DNA from: GCA-003244245 sp050699955
GTDB taxonomy: Bacteria > Actinomycetota > Actinomycetes > Mycobacteriales > Pseudonocardiaceae
Assembly (NCBI GenBank): GCA_050699955.1
Contig: JBOHGD010000013.1
Location: 42,496 to 106,495, forward strand
Length of the DNA: 64,000 bases
Reading direction: 5' to 3'
Positions 33,962-43,118 of the stretch are shown here, one piece after another; position 1 is the stretch's first letter; each line of letters begins with the position of its first letter. Position numbers and translations under genes: made by a program. The notes below the pieces were generated by a model that saw only the letters and a list, made by a program, of their open reading frames with translations, had not been told where the DNA came from and did no database searches.

Positions 33962-35685
33962 TCGGTGATGACCCGCGGAACGCCGACCCGCAGGCAGGCC
34001 GGGAGCGCTGGCAGCGTCGCTACGCCGAGGCGGCAGCCGCTGGACGGCTCCGGGATGCGGACTTCACCACGTTGTCGGGGGTCGAGGTCGATCCGGTGTA
34101 CGGGCCGGGTGAGGGGGCGACCGTCGAGGGGTTCGAGCGGATCGGCTGGCCGGGTGAGTACCCGTTCACCCGGGGTATTCACTCCACCGGTTACCGGGGT
34201 CGGACCTGGACGATCCGTCAGTTCGCCGGGTTCGGCAACGCGCAGCAGACCAACGAGCGCTACAAGCAGATCCTGCGCAACGGCGGGGGCGGGCTGTCGG
34301 TCGCCTTCGACATGCCCACCCTGATGGGCCGGGACTCCGATGATCCGCACAGCCTGGGAGAAGTCGGGCACTGCGGTGTGGCGATCGACAGTGCGGCCGA
34401 CATGGACGTGTTGTTCGCCGACATTCCGCTGGAACAGGTCACCACGTCGATGACCATCTCCGGACCCGCGGTGCCGGTGTTCTGCATGTACCTGGTCGCC
34501 GCGCAGCGGCAGGGGGCCGACATCGGCACGCTCAACGGCACGCTGCAGACCGACATCTTCAAGGAGTACATCGCCCAGAAGGAATGGCTGTTCACCCCGG
34601 AGCCGCACCTGCGGCTGATCGGTGACCTGATGGAGTACTGCACGGAGCACATCCCGGCCTACAAACCGCTGTCGATCTCCGGCTACCACATCCGGGAAGC
34701 CGGTGCGACGGCCACCCAGGAACTGGCGTTCACGCTGGCCGACGGTTTCGGCTACGTGGAACTGGGCCGCTCCCGCGGGCTGGACGTCAACCGCTTCGTC
34801 AGTGGCCTGACCTTCTTCCTCGACGCCCATGTGGACTTCTTCGAGGAGATCGCCAAGTTCCGGGCTGCCCGGCGGATCTGGGCTCGCTGGATGCGCGATG
34901 TCTACGGGGCGACGAGTGAGAAGGCACTGTGGATGCGCTTTCACACCCAGACCGCGGGTGTCTCGCTCACTGCGCAGCAGCCGTACAACAACGTGGTGCG
35001 CACCGCGATCGAGGCACTCGCCGGCGTACTCGGCGGCACCAACTCGATGCACACCAACGCCCTGGACGAGACGCTGGCGCTGCCCAGCGAGCGCGCCGCC
35101 GAGATCGCGCTGCGCACCCAGCAGGTGATCATGGAGGAGTCCGGGGTGGCCAATGTGATCGATCCACTGGGTGGCTCCTGGTACGTCGAAGCGCTGACCG
35201 ACCGGATCGAGGCCGACGCCGAGCGGATCTTCGCCCGGATCAGGGACATGGCCGTGGCCGCGGTGCCCTCCGGTGCGCACCCCATCGGTGAGATGACGTC
35301 GGGCATCCTGCGCGGCATCGAGGACGGCTGGTTCACCGGGGAGATCGCCGACGCCGCATTCGCCTACCAGCGGGCGCTGGAGAAGGGCGACAAGAAGATC
35401 GTCGGAGTGAACACGCTCACCGAGTCGGTCACCGACGACCTGGAGATCCTGCGAGTCGGCCACGATGTCGAGCGGGACCAGAATCGGATGCTGGCGCAGC
35501 GTCGCGCACAGCGTGACGAGGCGGTCGTCCAGCGGGCACTCGCGGCGATGGTCGAGGTCGCACGAGGTGCGGGCAACCTGATCGAGCCGATGCTCGACGC
35601 GGTCCGGGCCGAGGCCACCCTGGGTGAGGTCTGCGGGGTACTCAAGGCGGAATGGGGTGAGTACCGGGAACCGGCCCGGTTCTGA
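33958..35685 (+). CDS. icmA: acyl-CoA mutase large subunit, isobutyryl-CoA type
   Basis: Substrate subunit of a B12-dependent mutase. 575 residues with the TIM-barrel domain only and no DxHxxG cobalamin domain, so it needs a separate small subunit, not in this window. The specificity residues are Phe89 (TIRQFAGF) and Gln207 (EYIAQKEWLF). At these places methylmalonyl-CoA mutase has Tyr and Arg, and isobutyryl-CoA mutase has Phe and Gln, so I infer isobutyryl/n-butyryl-CoA. Related mutases with other branched substrates cannot be excluded. Divergent from a MarR gene, preceded by a leader ORF. Confidence 0.85.
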   Translation: MIGDDPRNADPQAGRERWQRRYAEAAAAGRLRDADFTTLSGVEVDPVYGPGEGATVEGFERIGWPGEYPFTRGIHSTGYRGRTWTIRQFAGFGNAQQTNERYKQILRNGGGGLSVAFDMPTLMGRDSDDPHSLGEVGHCGVAIDSAADMDVLFADIPLEQVTTSMTISGPAVPVFCMYLVAAQRQGADIGTLNGTLQTDIFKEYIAQKEWLFTPEPHLRLIGDLMEYCTEHIPAYKPLSISGYHIREAGATATQELAFTLADGFGYVELGRSRGLDVNRFVSGLTFFLDAHVDFFEEIAKFRAARRIWARWMRDVYGATSEKALWMRFHTQTAGVSLTAQQPYNNVVRTAIEALAGVLGGTNSMHTNALDETLALPSERAAEIALRTQQVIMEESGVANVIDPLGGSWYVEALTDRIEADAERIFARIRDMAVAAVPSGAHPIGEMTSGILRGIEDGWFTGEIADAAFAYQRALEKGDKKIVGVNTLTESVTDDLEILRVGHDVERDQNRMLAQRRAQRDEAVVQRALAAMVEVARGAGNLIEPMLDAVRAEATLGEVCGVLKAEWGEYREPARF

Positions 35686-35734
35686 TCCGGTGCCGGTGTG
35701 ACCGGGGCACAGCATCGTCCTGATCCGTGCCAGG

Positions 35735-36727
35735 ATGTCGGGCGTGAGCAGGCCAAAGCCCAACCCGCAGCAGACCCGAGCACTGTCTGCCGCCATCTCC
35801 GGTGCCGTCGATCTGTCCGCGCTGAAAGCGCGGGCCGATTCCACCGGCCAGCAGCCGGCCGCCGGCGCCTCCGCAGGCGGTGCCGCCCTGGGCGGTGCCG
35901 CCCCAGGCGGGGGCAGCCAGTGGGTGCTGGACGCAACCGAGCAGACCTTCCAGACCGATGTGGTCGAGCGCTCCATGCAGGTGCCCGTCGTGGTGGACCT
36001 CTGGGCGAGCTGGTGTGGTCCGTGCAAGCAGCTGTCCCCGCTGCTCGAGCGGCTCGCCGAGGACGGTCGCGGGGCGTGGGTGCTGGCCAAGGTCGACGTC
36101 GAGGCGAACCCCGGCGTCGCCCAGCTCTTCGGCGTCCAGTCCATCCCCACTGTCGTCGCGATCGCCGGGGGCCAGCCGGTGGATGCCTTTCAAGGCGCGC
36201 TGCCCGAGCCGCAGGTGCGGCAGTGGATCACCGGGATCGTGGACGCGCTGCGCGAGCAGATGCCGGGCATCGTGGCGGCCGAGCGGGCCAGCGACGGCGC
36301 GCCGGAGCCCGCGCCTGAGGACTCCCGTTTCATCGCCGCCGAGGCCGCCGTGGAGTCCGGTGACTACGGCGCCGCCGAGACCGCCTATCAGCAGATCCTG
36401 GCCAGCGAACCGGGCAACGAGGAGGCCAGGGTCGCGCTGGCCCAGGTTCGTTTCCTGGCCCGGACCGAATCGGCCGACCCTACGGCGGTGGCCAGGGCCG
36501 ATGCCGCACCCGACGACGTCGACGCGCAGCTCGCCGCGGCCGACGCCGAGGTGGCGGGTCAGCAGGTGCAGCGGGCGTTCGAGCGCCTGGTCGATGCCGT
36601 ACGGCGGTGCGGCGGAGAGGACCGCAACCGGGTCCGGGCCCATCTGGTCGAGCTGTTCGAGCTCTTCCCACCCGACGACCCGCGGGTCTCCGCCGCCCGC
36701 CGGGCCCTGGCCCGCGCGCTGTTCTGA
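35735..36727 (+). CDS. thioredoxin-domain protein with TPR tail (YbbN/CnoX type)
   Basis: 330 residues: a low-complexity Ala/Gly N-terminus (about 30-62), a thioredoxin domain (about 65-175) with active site WASWCGPCKQ and cis-Pro in IPTVVA, and a C-terminal helical repeat region (about 195-325). The family are co-chaperone or holdase proteins; this member keeps both Cys. ATG 35735 or GTG 35744 are possible starts; neither has a strong RBS. Downstream of the mutase gene on the same strand by 49 bases. Confidence 0.87.
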   Translation: MSGVSRPKPNPQQTRALSAAISGAVDLSALKARADSTGQQPAAGASAGGAALGGAAPGGGSQWVLDATEQTFQTDVVERSMQVPVVVDLWASWCGPCKQLSPLLERLAEDGRGAWVLAKVDVEANPGVAQLFGVQSIPTVVAIAGGQPVDAFQGALPEPQVRQWITGIVDALREQMPGIVAAERASDGAPEPAPEDSRFIAAEAAVESGDYGAAETAYQQILASEPGNEEARVALAQVRFLARTESADPTAVARADAAPDDVDAQLAAADAEVAGQQVQRAFERLVDAVRRCGGEDRNRVRAHLVELFELFPPDDPRVSAARRALARALF

Positions 36728-36884
36728 GTCGTGAGTCGGTAACCCTCGGACGATCGGCCCCGTTCACTCGATCGGGGGACAGTGGAGGAGATACCTGAAC
36801 CGCGGCCCAGGTTCGTGCGATCACCTGTGGTCCAGGTAACACCGCGCGCGTCGTCTCCACGGTCGACGGAGGGAGAGCCGTCCG

Positions 36885-37379
36885 ATGGCATCCAAGCCGC
36901 TGCACCCGCCACTGACCGATATAGGTATCGGGGCCTACACCGCCGGAGTCGTGATGCTCGTGGTGGGCGCGTTCGGGTTCCAGGAAGCGGCGATGGCCAC
37001 CGGCTCGGTACTCGCCATCGCGGTCGGTCTCATCGCCGCCATCCCCACCATCATCACCGGCCTGGTAGACCTGTTCGGCATTCCCGCCGAGGCGCCCGCC
37101 CGCACTCTCGGCTGGTATCACCTCACTGTCATGGCCACCGCTACCGGGCTGTTCGCCGGGACGTTGCGCCTGCAGCTACCCGGTTACTCCGACGGCAGGC
37201 TCATCACGGCTGCCGTGGTCCTCGGAGTCATCTCGGAGGTGCTGCTCGTCGTCGGCGGCTACCTCGGCGGCACGCTCACCTACGTCTACGGGGTGCACGT
37301 GGCCAACCGGCCCCGGGCGTCTCTCTCCGACGCGCTCATCGGGCGCGTCAGCGGTGAGCCGGACGGTCCGTCTCACTGA
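36885..37379 (+). CDS. DUF2231 membrane protein
   Basis: 164-residue protein with four predicted membrane helices (about 17-35, 38-60, 84-104, 110-134). The pattern HPPLTDIGIGAYTAGVV and GLVDLFGIPAEAPAR..WYH fits DUF2231, proposed to be a heme- or redox-linked membrane domain. ATG 36885 has ggaggg upstream. The 3' end overlaps glgB on the other strand by 32 bases. Confidence 0.8.
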   Translation: MASKPLHPPLTDIGIGAYTAGVVMLVVGAFGFQEAAMATGSVLAIAVGLIAAIPTIITGLVDLFGIPAEAPARTLGWYHLTVMATATGLFAGTLRLQLPGYSDGRLITAAVVLGVISEVLLVVGGYLGGTLTYVYGVHVANRPRASLSDALIGRVSGEPDGPSH

Positions 37380-39696
37380 CGCCGCCGGGAGCAGCAGCCT
37401 GCGGGGTCGCCGGGACCAGCCAGAGCACCCCGGCGGGCGGCAGCCGTAGCACCGCGGAGCATGCCCGCCCGTGCCACGGCTCGTCGACGGCGATGATCTG
37501 ACCGAGATTGCCGACTCCGGAGCCGCCGTAGAGTTCTGAGTCGGTGTTGAGTACCTCACGCCACGGCCCCGGGGACGGCAGCCCGATCCGGTAGCCCTCA
37601 TGGGGGTGGCCAGCGAAGTTCGCCGCGCAGGCCAGCACCGACCCGTCGTCGCCCCAGCGCAGGAAGCTCAGCACGTTGCCCTCGGCGTCGTTGGCGTCGA
37701 TCCACTCGAACCCGGCCGGGGTGGCGTCCTGGCTGTACAGCGCGTGGTGGGCGCGGTACAAGGCGTTGAGGTCGCCGACCAGTTGCAGCAGCCCGCCGTG
37801 CAGCGGGTCCGCCACCAGGTTCCAGTCCAGCTCGCGGCTCTCCGCCCACTCCGAGGGCTGCCCGAACTCACCGCCCATGAACAGCAGCGGCTTGCCGGGA
37901 TGGGCCCACATGTACGCCAGCAGGGACCGCAGGCCGGCCGCCTTGTTCCAGTCGTCGCCCGGCATCCGGGTCCACAGCGAGCCCTTGCCGTGCACGACCT
38001 CGTCGTGTGACAGCGGGAGCACGTAGTTCTCGCTCCAGGCGTACATCAGCGAGAAGGTCATCTGATTGTGGTGGTAGGCGCGGTGCACCGGGTCGTGCCC
38101 GACGTAGTCGAGCGTGTCGTGCATCCAGCCCATGTTCCATTTGAAGCCGAAGCCCAGGCCGCCCAGATGGGTGGGCCGGGTGACGCCGGGCCAGGCGGTG
38201 GACTCCTCGGCGATCGTCACCACACCGGGATGTCGTTTGTAGACCGTCGCGTTCATCTCCTGCAGGAACGCCACCGCATCCAGGTTCTCCCGGCCCCCGT
38301 GGACGTTGGGCAGCCACTCGCCGGGCTCGCGGGAGTAGTCCAGGTAGAGCATCGACGCCACGGCGTCCACCCGTAGGCCGTCGATGTGGAACTCCTCCAG
38401 CCAGTACAGCGCGTTGGCCACCAGGAAGTTGCGGACCTCCTTGCGGCCGAAGTCGAAGATCAAGGTGCCCCAGTCCGGGTGCGTCCCGCGCCGTGGGTCG
38501 GCGTGCTCATAGCAGGGCGCGCCGTCGAAGCAGGCCAGTGCCCACTCGTCGCGCGGGAAATGCCCGGGGACCCAGTCGACCAGTACACCGATCCCGGCTT
38601 CGTGCAGGGTGTCGACGAAATAGCGGAAGTCGTCGGGGGAGCCGTAGCGTGACGTCGGCGCATAGTAGGAGCTGACCTGGTAGCCCCAGGAGCCGCCGAA
38701 GGGGTGTTCAGCCACCGGCAGCAGCTCGACGTGGGTGAACCCGGTGATCCGCAGATGCTCGACCAGCTGATCGGCGATCTCCCGGTAGCCCAGTGCCCGG
38801 CCGTCCTGGTGGTGGCGCCAGGATCCCAGGTGCACCTCGTAGACGCTCATCGGCTCTGTCGTCAGCTGCGTCTGCCCCCGGCGGGCGAGCCACTCGGCGT
38901 CGCGCCATTCGTAGCCGGATGCCGCGGTGACCACCGAGGCGGTGTTCGGCGGGACCTCGGTGGCGAACGCCATCGGATCTGCCTTCTCGTGCCAGTCGTG
39001 GTCCGGGCCCAGCAGCCGGAACTTGTAGCGGCTACCCGCGCCCACGCCGGGCAGGAAGATCTCCCACACTCCCGACGAGCCCAGTGAGCGCATCGGGGTG
39101 GCCAGGCCGGACCAGCCGTCGAAGTCCCCGCAGACCCGCACCCCGCGGGCATGGGGTGCCCACACCGCGAACGAGGTGCCCTCGATCGTGCCGTGCGGCG
39201 TGGGGTACGTCCGCAGGTGGGCGCCGAGTACGTCCCAGAGCCGTTCGTGTCTGCCCTCCCCGATCAGGTGCAGGTCGACCTCGCCCAGCGTCGGCAGCCA
39301 GCGGTACGGGTCGTCGGTGATCTCGGTGTGGTCGCCGTAGCGCACCCGGAGCCGGTAGTCGCTCGGCGGGCCGGGCGCCACGCCGTGGAACAGGCCCTCG
39401 GTGCTGCGCTCCAACGTCTGCTGCCCGCCGTCGGTGAGCAGCACGGTGACCTCGTCGGCCTGCGGGCGCAGCACCCGGACCGCCGTGCCCTGCGGATGCG
39501 GGTGCGCGCCCAGTACCGAATGCGGGTCGTGGTGCTCACCCGCGAGCAGCGTGCGCAGCTCTTTCCGGGGTGGTTCCGACGTGGCCGCGGGCACGGCCGA
39601 GTCCGCGGCCACCATCAGCGAGGACTCGGCCGCTTGCGGTTGGTCGCGGCCGGCTGAGTGCACGGTCCCGTTGTCTGTCCGTCCAGATCCCGGCAT
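37348..39696 (-). CDS. glgB: 1,4-alpha-glucan branching enzyme
   Basis: Makes alpha-1,6 branches in glycogen-like glucan built by GlgE. About 782 residues: two N-terminal CBM48-like modules (HHDPHSVLGAHP and GVWEIFLPGVG..YKF), then the GH13 barrel with nucleophile Asp in GLRVDAVASMLYLDY, acid Glu in TIAEESTAWPGV and Asp in LPLSHDEVVHGKGS, then the all-beta C-terminus. ATG 39696 assumed; an internal ATG after 27 poorly conserved residues is an alternative. Normally adjacent to mak in Actinobacteria; here 7.8 kb of other genes intervene. Confidence 0.95.
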   Translation of the reverse strand: MPGSGRTDNGTVHSAGRDQPQAAESSLMVAADSAVPAATSEPPRKELRTLLAGEHHDPHSVLGAHPHPQGTAVRVLRPQADEVTVLLTDGGQQTLERSTEGLFHGVAPGPPSDYRLRVRYGDHTEITDDPYRWLPTLGEVDLHLIGEGRHERLWDVLGAHLRTYPTPHGTIEGTSFAVWAPHARGVRVCGDFDGWSGLATPMRSLGSSGVWEIFLPGVGAGSRYKFRLLGPDHDWHEKADPMAFATEVPPNTASVVTAASGYEWRDAEWLARRGQTQLTTEPMSVYEVHLGSWRHHQDGRALGYREIADQLVEHLRITGFTHVELLPVAEHPFGGSWGYQVSSYYAPTSRYGSPDDFRYFVDTLHEAGIGVLVDWVPGHFPRDEWALACFDGAPCYEHADPRRGTHPDWGTLIFDFGRKEVRNFLVANALYWLEEFHIDGLRVDAVASMLYLDYSREPGEWLPNVHGGRENLDAVAFLQEMNATVYKRHPGVVTIAEESTAWPGVTRPTHLGGLGFGFKWNMGWMHDTLDYVGHDPVHRAYHHNQMTFSLMYAWSENYVLPLSHDEVVHGKGSLWTRMPGDDWNKAAGLRSLLAYMWAHPGKPLLFMGGEFGQPSEWAESRELDWNLVADPLHGGLLQLVGDLNALYRAHHALYSQDATPAGFEWIDANDAEGNVLSFLRWGDDGSVLACAANFAGHPHEGYRIGLPSPGPWREVLNTDSELYGGSGVGNLGQIIAVDEPWHGRACSAVLRLPPAGVLWLVPATPQAAAPGGVSETDRPAHR

Positions 39697-39869
39697 GGGT
39701 CCAGTCTGGCCGCTCGCTCGCGGGCCTGCCGGGCGGGGCGGTCCGCTTGAGCGCCATTCGAAGCCGAATCGCGGTTCGCGTTCCGGGGTAGCGGGGTGAG
39801 GCTGCAGTATGACGCGACCACGCAGCGAACCCAACGAACAGAAGCCACGAGACGACCGAGAGGATTCCG

Positions 39870-41849
39870 GTGAGCGCCCGGCACCAGCGACTCGCGAGTT
39901 TCATCTGGCAGGTCGCGGACCTGTTGCGCGGTGACTACAAGCAGTCCGAGTACGGCAAGGTCATCCTGCCGTTCACCGTGCTGCGACGGCTGGACTGCGT
40001 GCTGGCACCGACGAAGGACGCCGTGCTGGAGCGCAAGGCGGAGCTCGACCGGCAGGGCAGCAGAAGTCAGGAGCAGCTGAGGACCACGGCCGCAGTGAGC
40101 TTCTACAACACCAGCAGGCTCGACTTCCGCGCGCTCACCGGGGAGCAGGATCGGGTCGCCGCGAACCTGCGATCCTACGTCGGGGCCTTCTCGGAGAACG
40201 CCAGGGCGATCTTCGACTCCTACGACTTCACCAAGCAGATCACCCGGCTGGACCACGCTGGGCTGCTCTACCAGGTGGTCGAGAAGTTCGCCGAGGTCGA
40301 CCTGCGGCCGGAGGTGGTGGACAACCACCAGATGGGCTACGCATTCGAGGAGCTGATCCGGCGATTCTCCGAGATCTCCAACGAGACCGCCGGTGAGCAC
40401 TTCACCCCCCGCGAGGTCATCAAGCTGATGGTGAACCTGCTACTCGCCCCCGACCGGCCGGAGCTGCTCACTCCGGGCGTGGTGCGCACTGTGCTGGACC
40501 CGGCCTGCGGGACCGGGGGAATGCTCACCGCCGCGGAGGAGTTCATCCTCGACCACAACCCGCAAGCGACGGTCGGGGTCTTCGGCCAGGAGCTCAACCC
40601 GGAGTCCTACGCGATCTGCCGATCCGACATGATGATCAAGGGCGAGTCGGCCGACAACATCAAGTTCGGCAACTCGTTCAGCGATGACAAGCACTGGGGC
40701 GCTCGATTCCACTATCTGCTCGCCAACCCGCCGTTCGGTGTGGAGTGGAAGAAGGTCAAGGACACGGTCGAGCAGGAGGCCGGGCGCGGTCACGCCGGTC
40801 GCTTCGGTGCCGGGCTGCCCCGGATCAACGACGGGTCGCTGCTGTTTCTGCAGCACATGATCCACCACATGAGGAGGGCCGACGAGGGTGGCAGCCGGCT
40901 TGCGATCGTCTTCAACGGCTCACCACTGTTCGCCGGCGCGGCAGGCTCGGGGGAGTCGCAGGTTCGGCGCTGGATTCTGGAGAACGACTGGCTGGAAGGG
41001 ATTGTCGCGCTGCCCGACCAGCTCTTCTACAACACCGGCATCTCGACGTATTTCTGGATCCTCACCAACCGCAAGGACGCGGCGCACCAGGGCAAGGTGA
41101 TCCTGCTCGACGCCCGGGACCACTGGGCGAAGATGCGCAAGAGCCTGGGCAACAAGCGCAAGTACGTCACCGAGGACCAGATCAAGGAGCTCACCGAGCG
41201 CTACGATCAGGCGCTGACCGCCACGGTGGACGGCGAGCATCCCCTGCACGCCGAGGTGAAGGTCTTCGCGACCACCGATTTCGGCTACCGGCGCATCACC
41301 GTCGAGCGCCCGCTGCGGCTGCGCTTCGAGGTCACCGAGGAGGCCCTGGCCGAGGTCGGGGTCGCGCGGGCGGTGGCGACGTTCGACGGCCGGGACAGGC
41401 TCGTCGGCGCGCTGCGCTCGCTGGTCGGTGTGCAGCCATCGACCAAGCGGACCGAGTTCGCCGACCGACTGGGGGACGTGCTGCGTCAGGCCGGGCTCGG
41501 CAGGCTCTCCGCACCGCTCGACAAGGCGGTGTGGTCAGCGGTGTCGGTCACCGACCCGGAGGGAGAGCTGCAGACCGACCGCAGGGGCGATCCGCTGCCC
41601 GACCTCGACCTGCGCGATCACGAGAACGTGCCGCTGCCCGAGGACGTCGACTCCTATCTGCGACGCGAGGTGCTTCCCCAGGTCCCCGACGCCTGGGTGG
41701 ACCACACCAAGACCAAGATCGGCTACGAGATCCCGTTCACCCGCTATTTCTACGTGTACCAGCCCCCTCGCCCCCTCGCCGAGATCGACGCCGAGCTCAC
41801 GCGACTCCAGGCCGAGATCCAGCGACTCCTCTCAGCGGTGACCGAGTGA
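39870..41849 (+). CDS. hsdM: type I restriction-modification DNA methyltransferase HsdM
   Basis: N6-adenine methylase subunit. 659 residues: helical HsdM N-domain (about 1-150, LASFIWQVADLLRGDYKQSEYGKVILPF in part), then the methylase domain with SAM motif DPACGTGGML (D210) and catalytic NPPF (N286), and a C-terminal helical region. GTG start with gagagg six bases upstream. Overlaps hsdS by four bases. No hsdR follows or precedes; the only hsdR sequence seen is the remnant at 25 kb. Sits between glgB and mak, which are adjacent in many relatives. Confidence 0.92.
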   Translation: MSARHQRLASFIWQVADLLRGDYKQSEYGKVILPFTVLRRLDCVLAPTKDAVLERKAELDRQGSRSQEQLRTTAAVSFYNTSRLDFRALTGEQDRVAANLRSYVGAFSENARAIFDSYDFTKQITRLDHAGLLYQVVEKFAEVDLRPEVVDNHQMGYAFEELIRRFSEISNETAGEHFTPREVIKLMVNLLLAPDRPELLTPGVVRTVLDPACGTGGMLTAAEEFILDHNPQATVGVFGQELNPESYAICRSDMMIKGESADNIKFGNSFSDDKHWGARFHYLLANPPFGVEWKKVKDTVEQEAGRGHAGRFGAGLPRINDGSLLFLQHMIHHMRRADEGGSRLAIVFNGSPLFAGAAGSGESQVRRWILENDWLEGIVALPDQLFYNTGISTYFWILTNRKDAAHQGKVILLDARDHWAKMRKSLGNKRKYVTEDQIKELTERYDQALTATVDGEHPLHAEVKVFATTDFGYRRITVERPLRLRFEVTEEALAEVGVARAVATFDGRDRLVGALRSLVGVQPSTKRTEFADRLGDVLRQAGLGRLSAPLDKAVWSAVSVTDPEGELQTDRRGDPLPDLDLRDHENVPLPEDVDSYLRREVLPQVPDAWVDHTKTKIGYEIPFTRYFYVYQPPRPLAEIDAELTRLQAEIQRLLSAVTE

Positions 41850-43087
41850 GCTGGACCCGAACCCGGCTGAAGTTCCTGGCCGATGTGCCCGTCCGCAACG
41901 GGATCGGCGAACCGGGAGAGCAGGACAACCCGGATTGGCCCCGGTATGTCCGCACCACTGATATCGCCGGTCCCCGGGAGCTGCGCAGCGATACCTTCAA
42001 GTCCCTTCCGCCCAGCGTGGCGGACGGGGCGAAGCTCCTCCCGGGCGACCTCGTCATGGTCGCCGCCGGGGCCACGGTCGGGAAGTCATACCTGCACACA
42101 ACGAGCATTCCGGCATGTTTCGCCGGTTATCTCGTACGGTTCCGTGCCAAAGGGGGCGTCGATCCGCGATTCGTGGCCTATTGGACGCAGTCGCGGCCGT
42201 ATCTGGACCAGGTCTCGGTCGGCGCGGTCCGCTCCACCATTGACAACGTCAGCGCAGGAAAGTACCAGAACCTCTTGCTTGAGATCCCGGACCTCGAGGA
42301 GCAGCGGCGCATCGCCGACTTCCTTGACGCCGAAACAAGAGTGGCCTGCAAGATCACCACACTACGCGCACAGCAGAAGGTGCGGATTCACGAGCGCCAG
42401 TCGGCGGAGCTGGTGGCGCGACTCCTGCCCGCGGCGTCCGGTGACGGCCGGTCGATGACGAGACTGAAGCACTTGTTCTCGTCCGTGCGCGGCGGGTTGT
42501 GGGGTGCGGAACCGGCCGGTGATGATGGTGACGTCATCTGTGTTCGAGTCGCCGATTTCGACCGTAAACGGATGACTGCTGGTAGCCGTGCTGAGACGAG
42601 ACGTTCTCTCGATCCTGGCCGACTCAGGTCAAGGGTGCTGCGGCCGGGTGACGTCCTTCTGGAGAGGTCGGGCGGCGGAGACAAGGCTCCGGTCGGATGT
42701 GCGGTGAGCTTCGATGGCGTAGCGCGATCAGTGTGTTCCAACTTCGTGGCGGCTCTTCGGCCCGTGTCGGGTGTCCATCCGCGATACGCCGGCCTTCTCC
42801 TGGCGGCGTGCTACCACGGTGGCCGCACCATTCCCTTCATCAAGCAGACCACGGGTATTCAGAACCTCGACGGGTCGGCGTACCTGGCGCAGAGTGTGGC
42901 CCTGCCCAGCATGGGTGAGCAGCGCGGGATCGCGCGGGAGCTCGACCGGTCGATCGTTGAGCACCTGTCACTTGCCGGTGCGATCGACGCGCAGATCAAC
43001 CTCTTGGCGGAGCGCAGGCAGGCCCTGATCACGGCCGCGGTGACGGGACAGCTCGATGTGCGGACAGCGCGGCGTGCGCGAGAGTGA
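41846..43087 (+). CDS. hsdS: type I specificity subunit HsdS
   Basis: DNA target-recognition subunit. 413 residues with the family's two-fold layout: target-recognition domain 1 (about 1-150), conserved helix IPDLEEQRRIADFLDAET (about 150-168), domain 2 (about 205-350) and a second helix MGEQRGIARELDRS followed by INLLAERRQALITAAVTGQLDV. Both domains look intact, so a bipartite target is expected. GTG start overlapping the hsdM stop. Confidence 0.9.
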   Translation: MSWTRTRLKFLADVPVRNGIGEPGEQDNPDWPRYVRTTDIAGPRELRSDTFKSLPPSVADGAKLLPGDLVMVAAGATVGKSYLHTTSIPACFAGYLVRFRAKGGVDPRFVAYWTQSRPYLDQVSVGAVRSTIDNVSAGKYQNLLLEIPDLEEQRRIADFLDAETRVACKITTLRAQQKVRIHERQSAELVARLLPAASGDGRSMTRLKHLFSSVRGGLWGAEPAGDDGDVICVRVADFDRKRMTAGSRAETRRSLDPGRLRSRVLRPGDVLLERSGGGDKAPVGCAVSFDGVARSVCSNFVAALRPVSGVHPRYAGLLLAACYHGGRTIPFIKQTTGIQNLDGSAYLAQSVALPSMGEQRGIARELDRSIVEHLSLAGAIDAQINLLAERRQALITAAVTGQLDVRTARRARE

Positions 43088-43118
43088 ACGCCGGGTCAGA
43101 CCGGGCGCAGGTGGGCGG

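Noticed and set aside
33202..36150. A very long open frame on the minus strand running through the MarR gene and opposite icmA.
   Set aside because: Only the last 170 residues match a family (MarR). The rest is Arg/Gly/His-rich text opposite a well-conserved mutase gene, typical of high-GC antisense frames.
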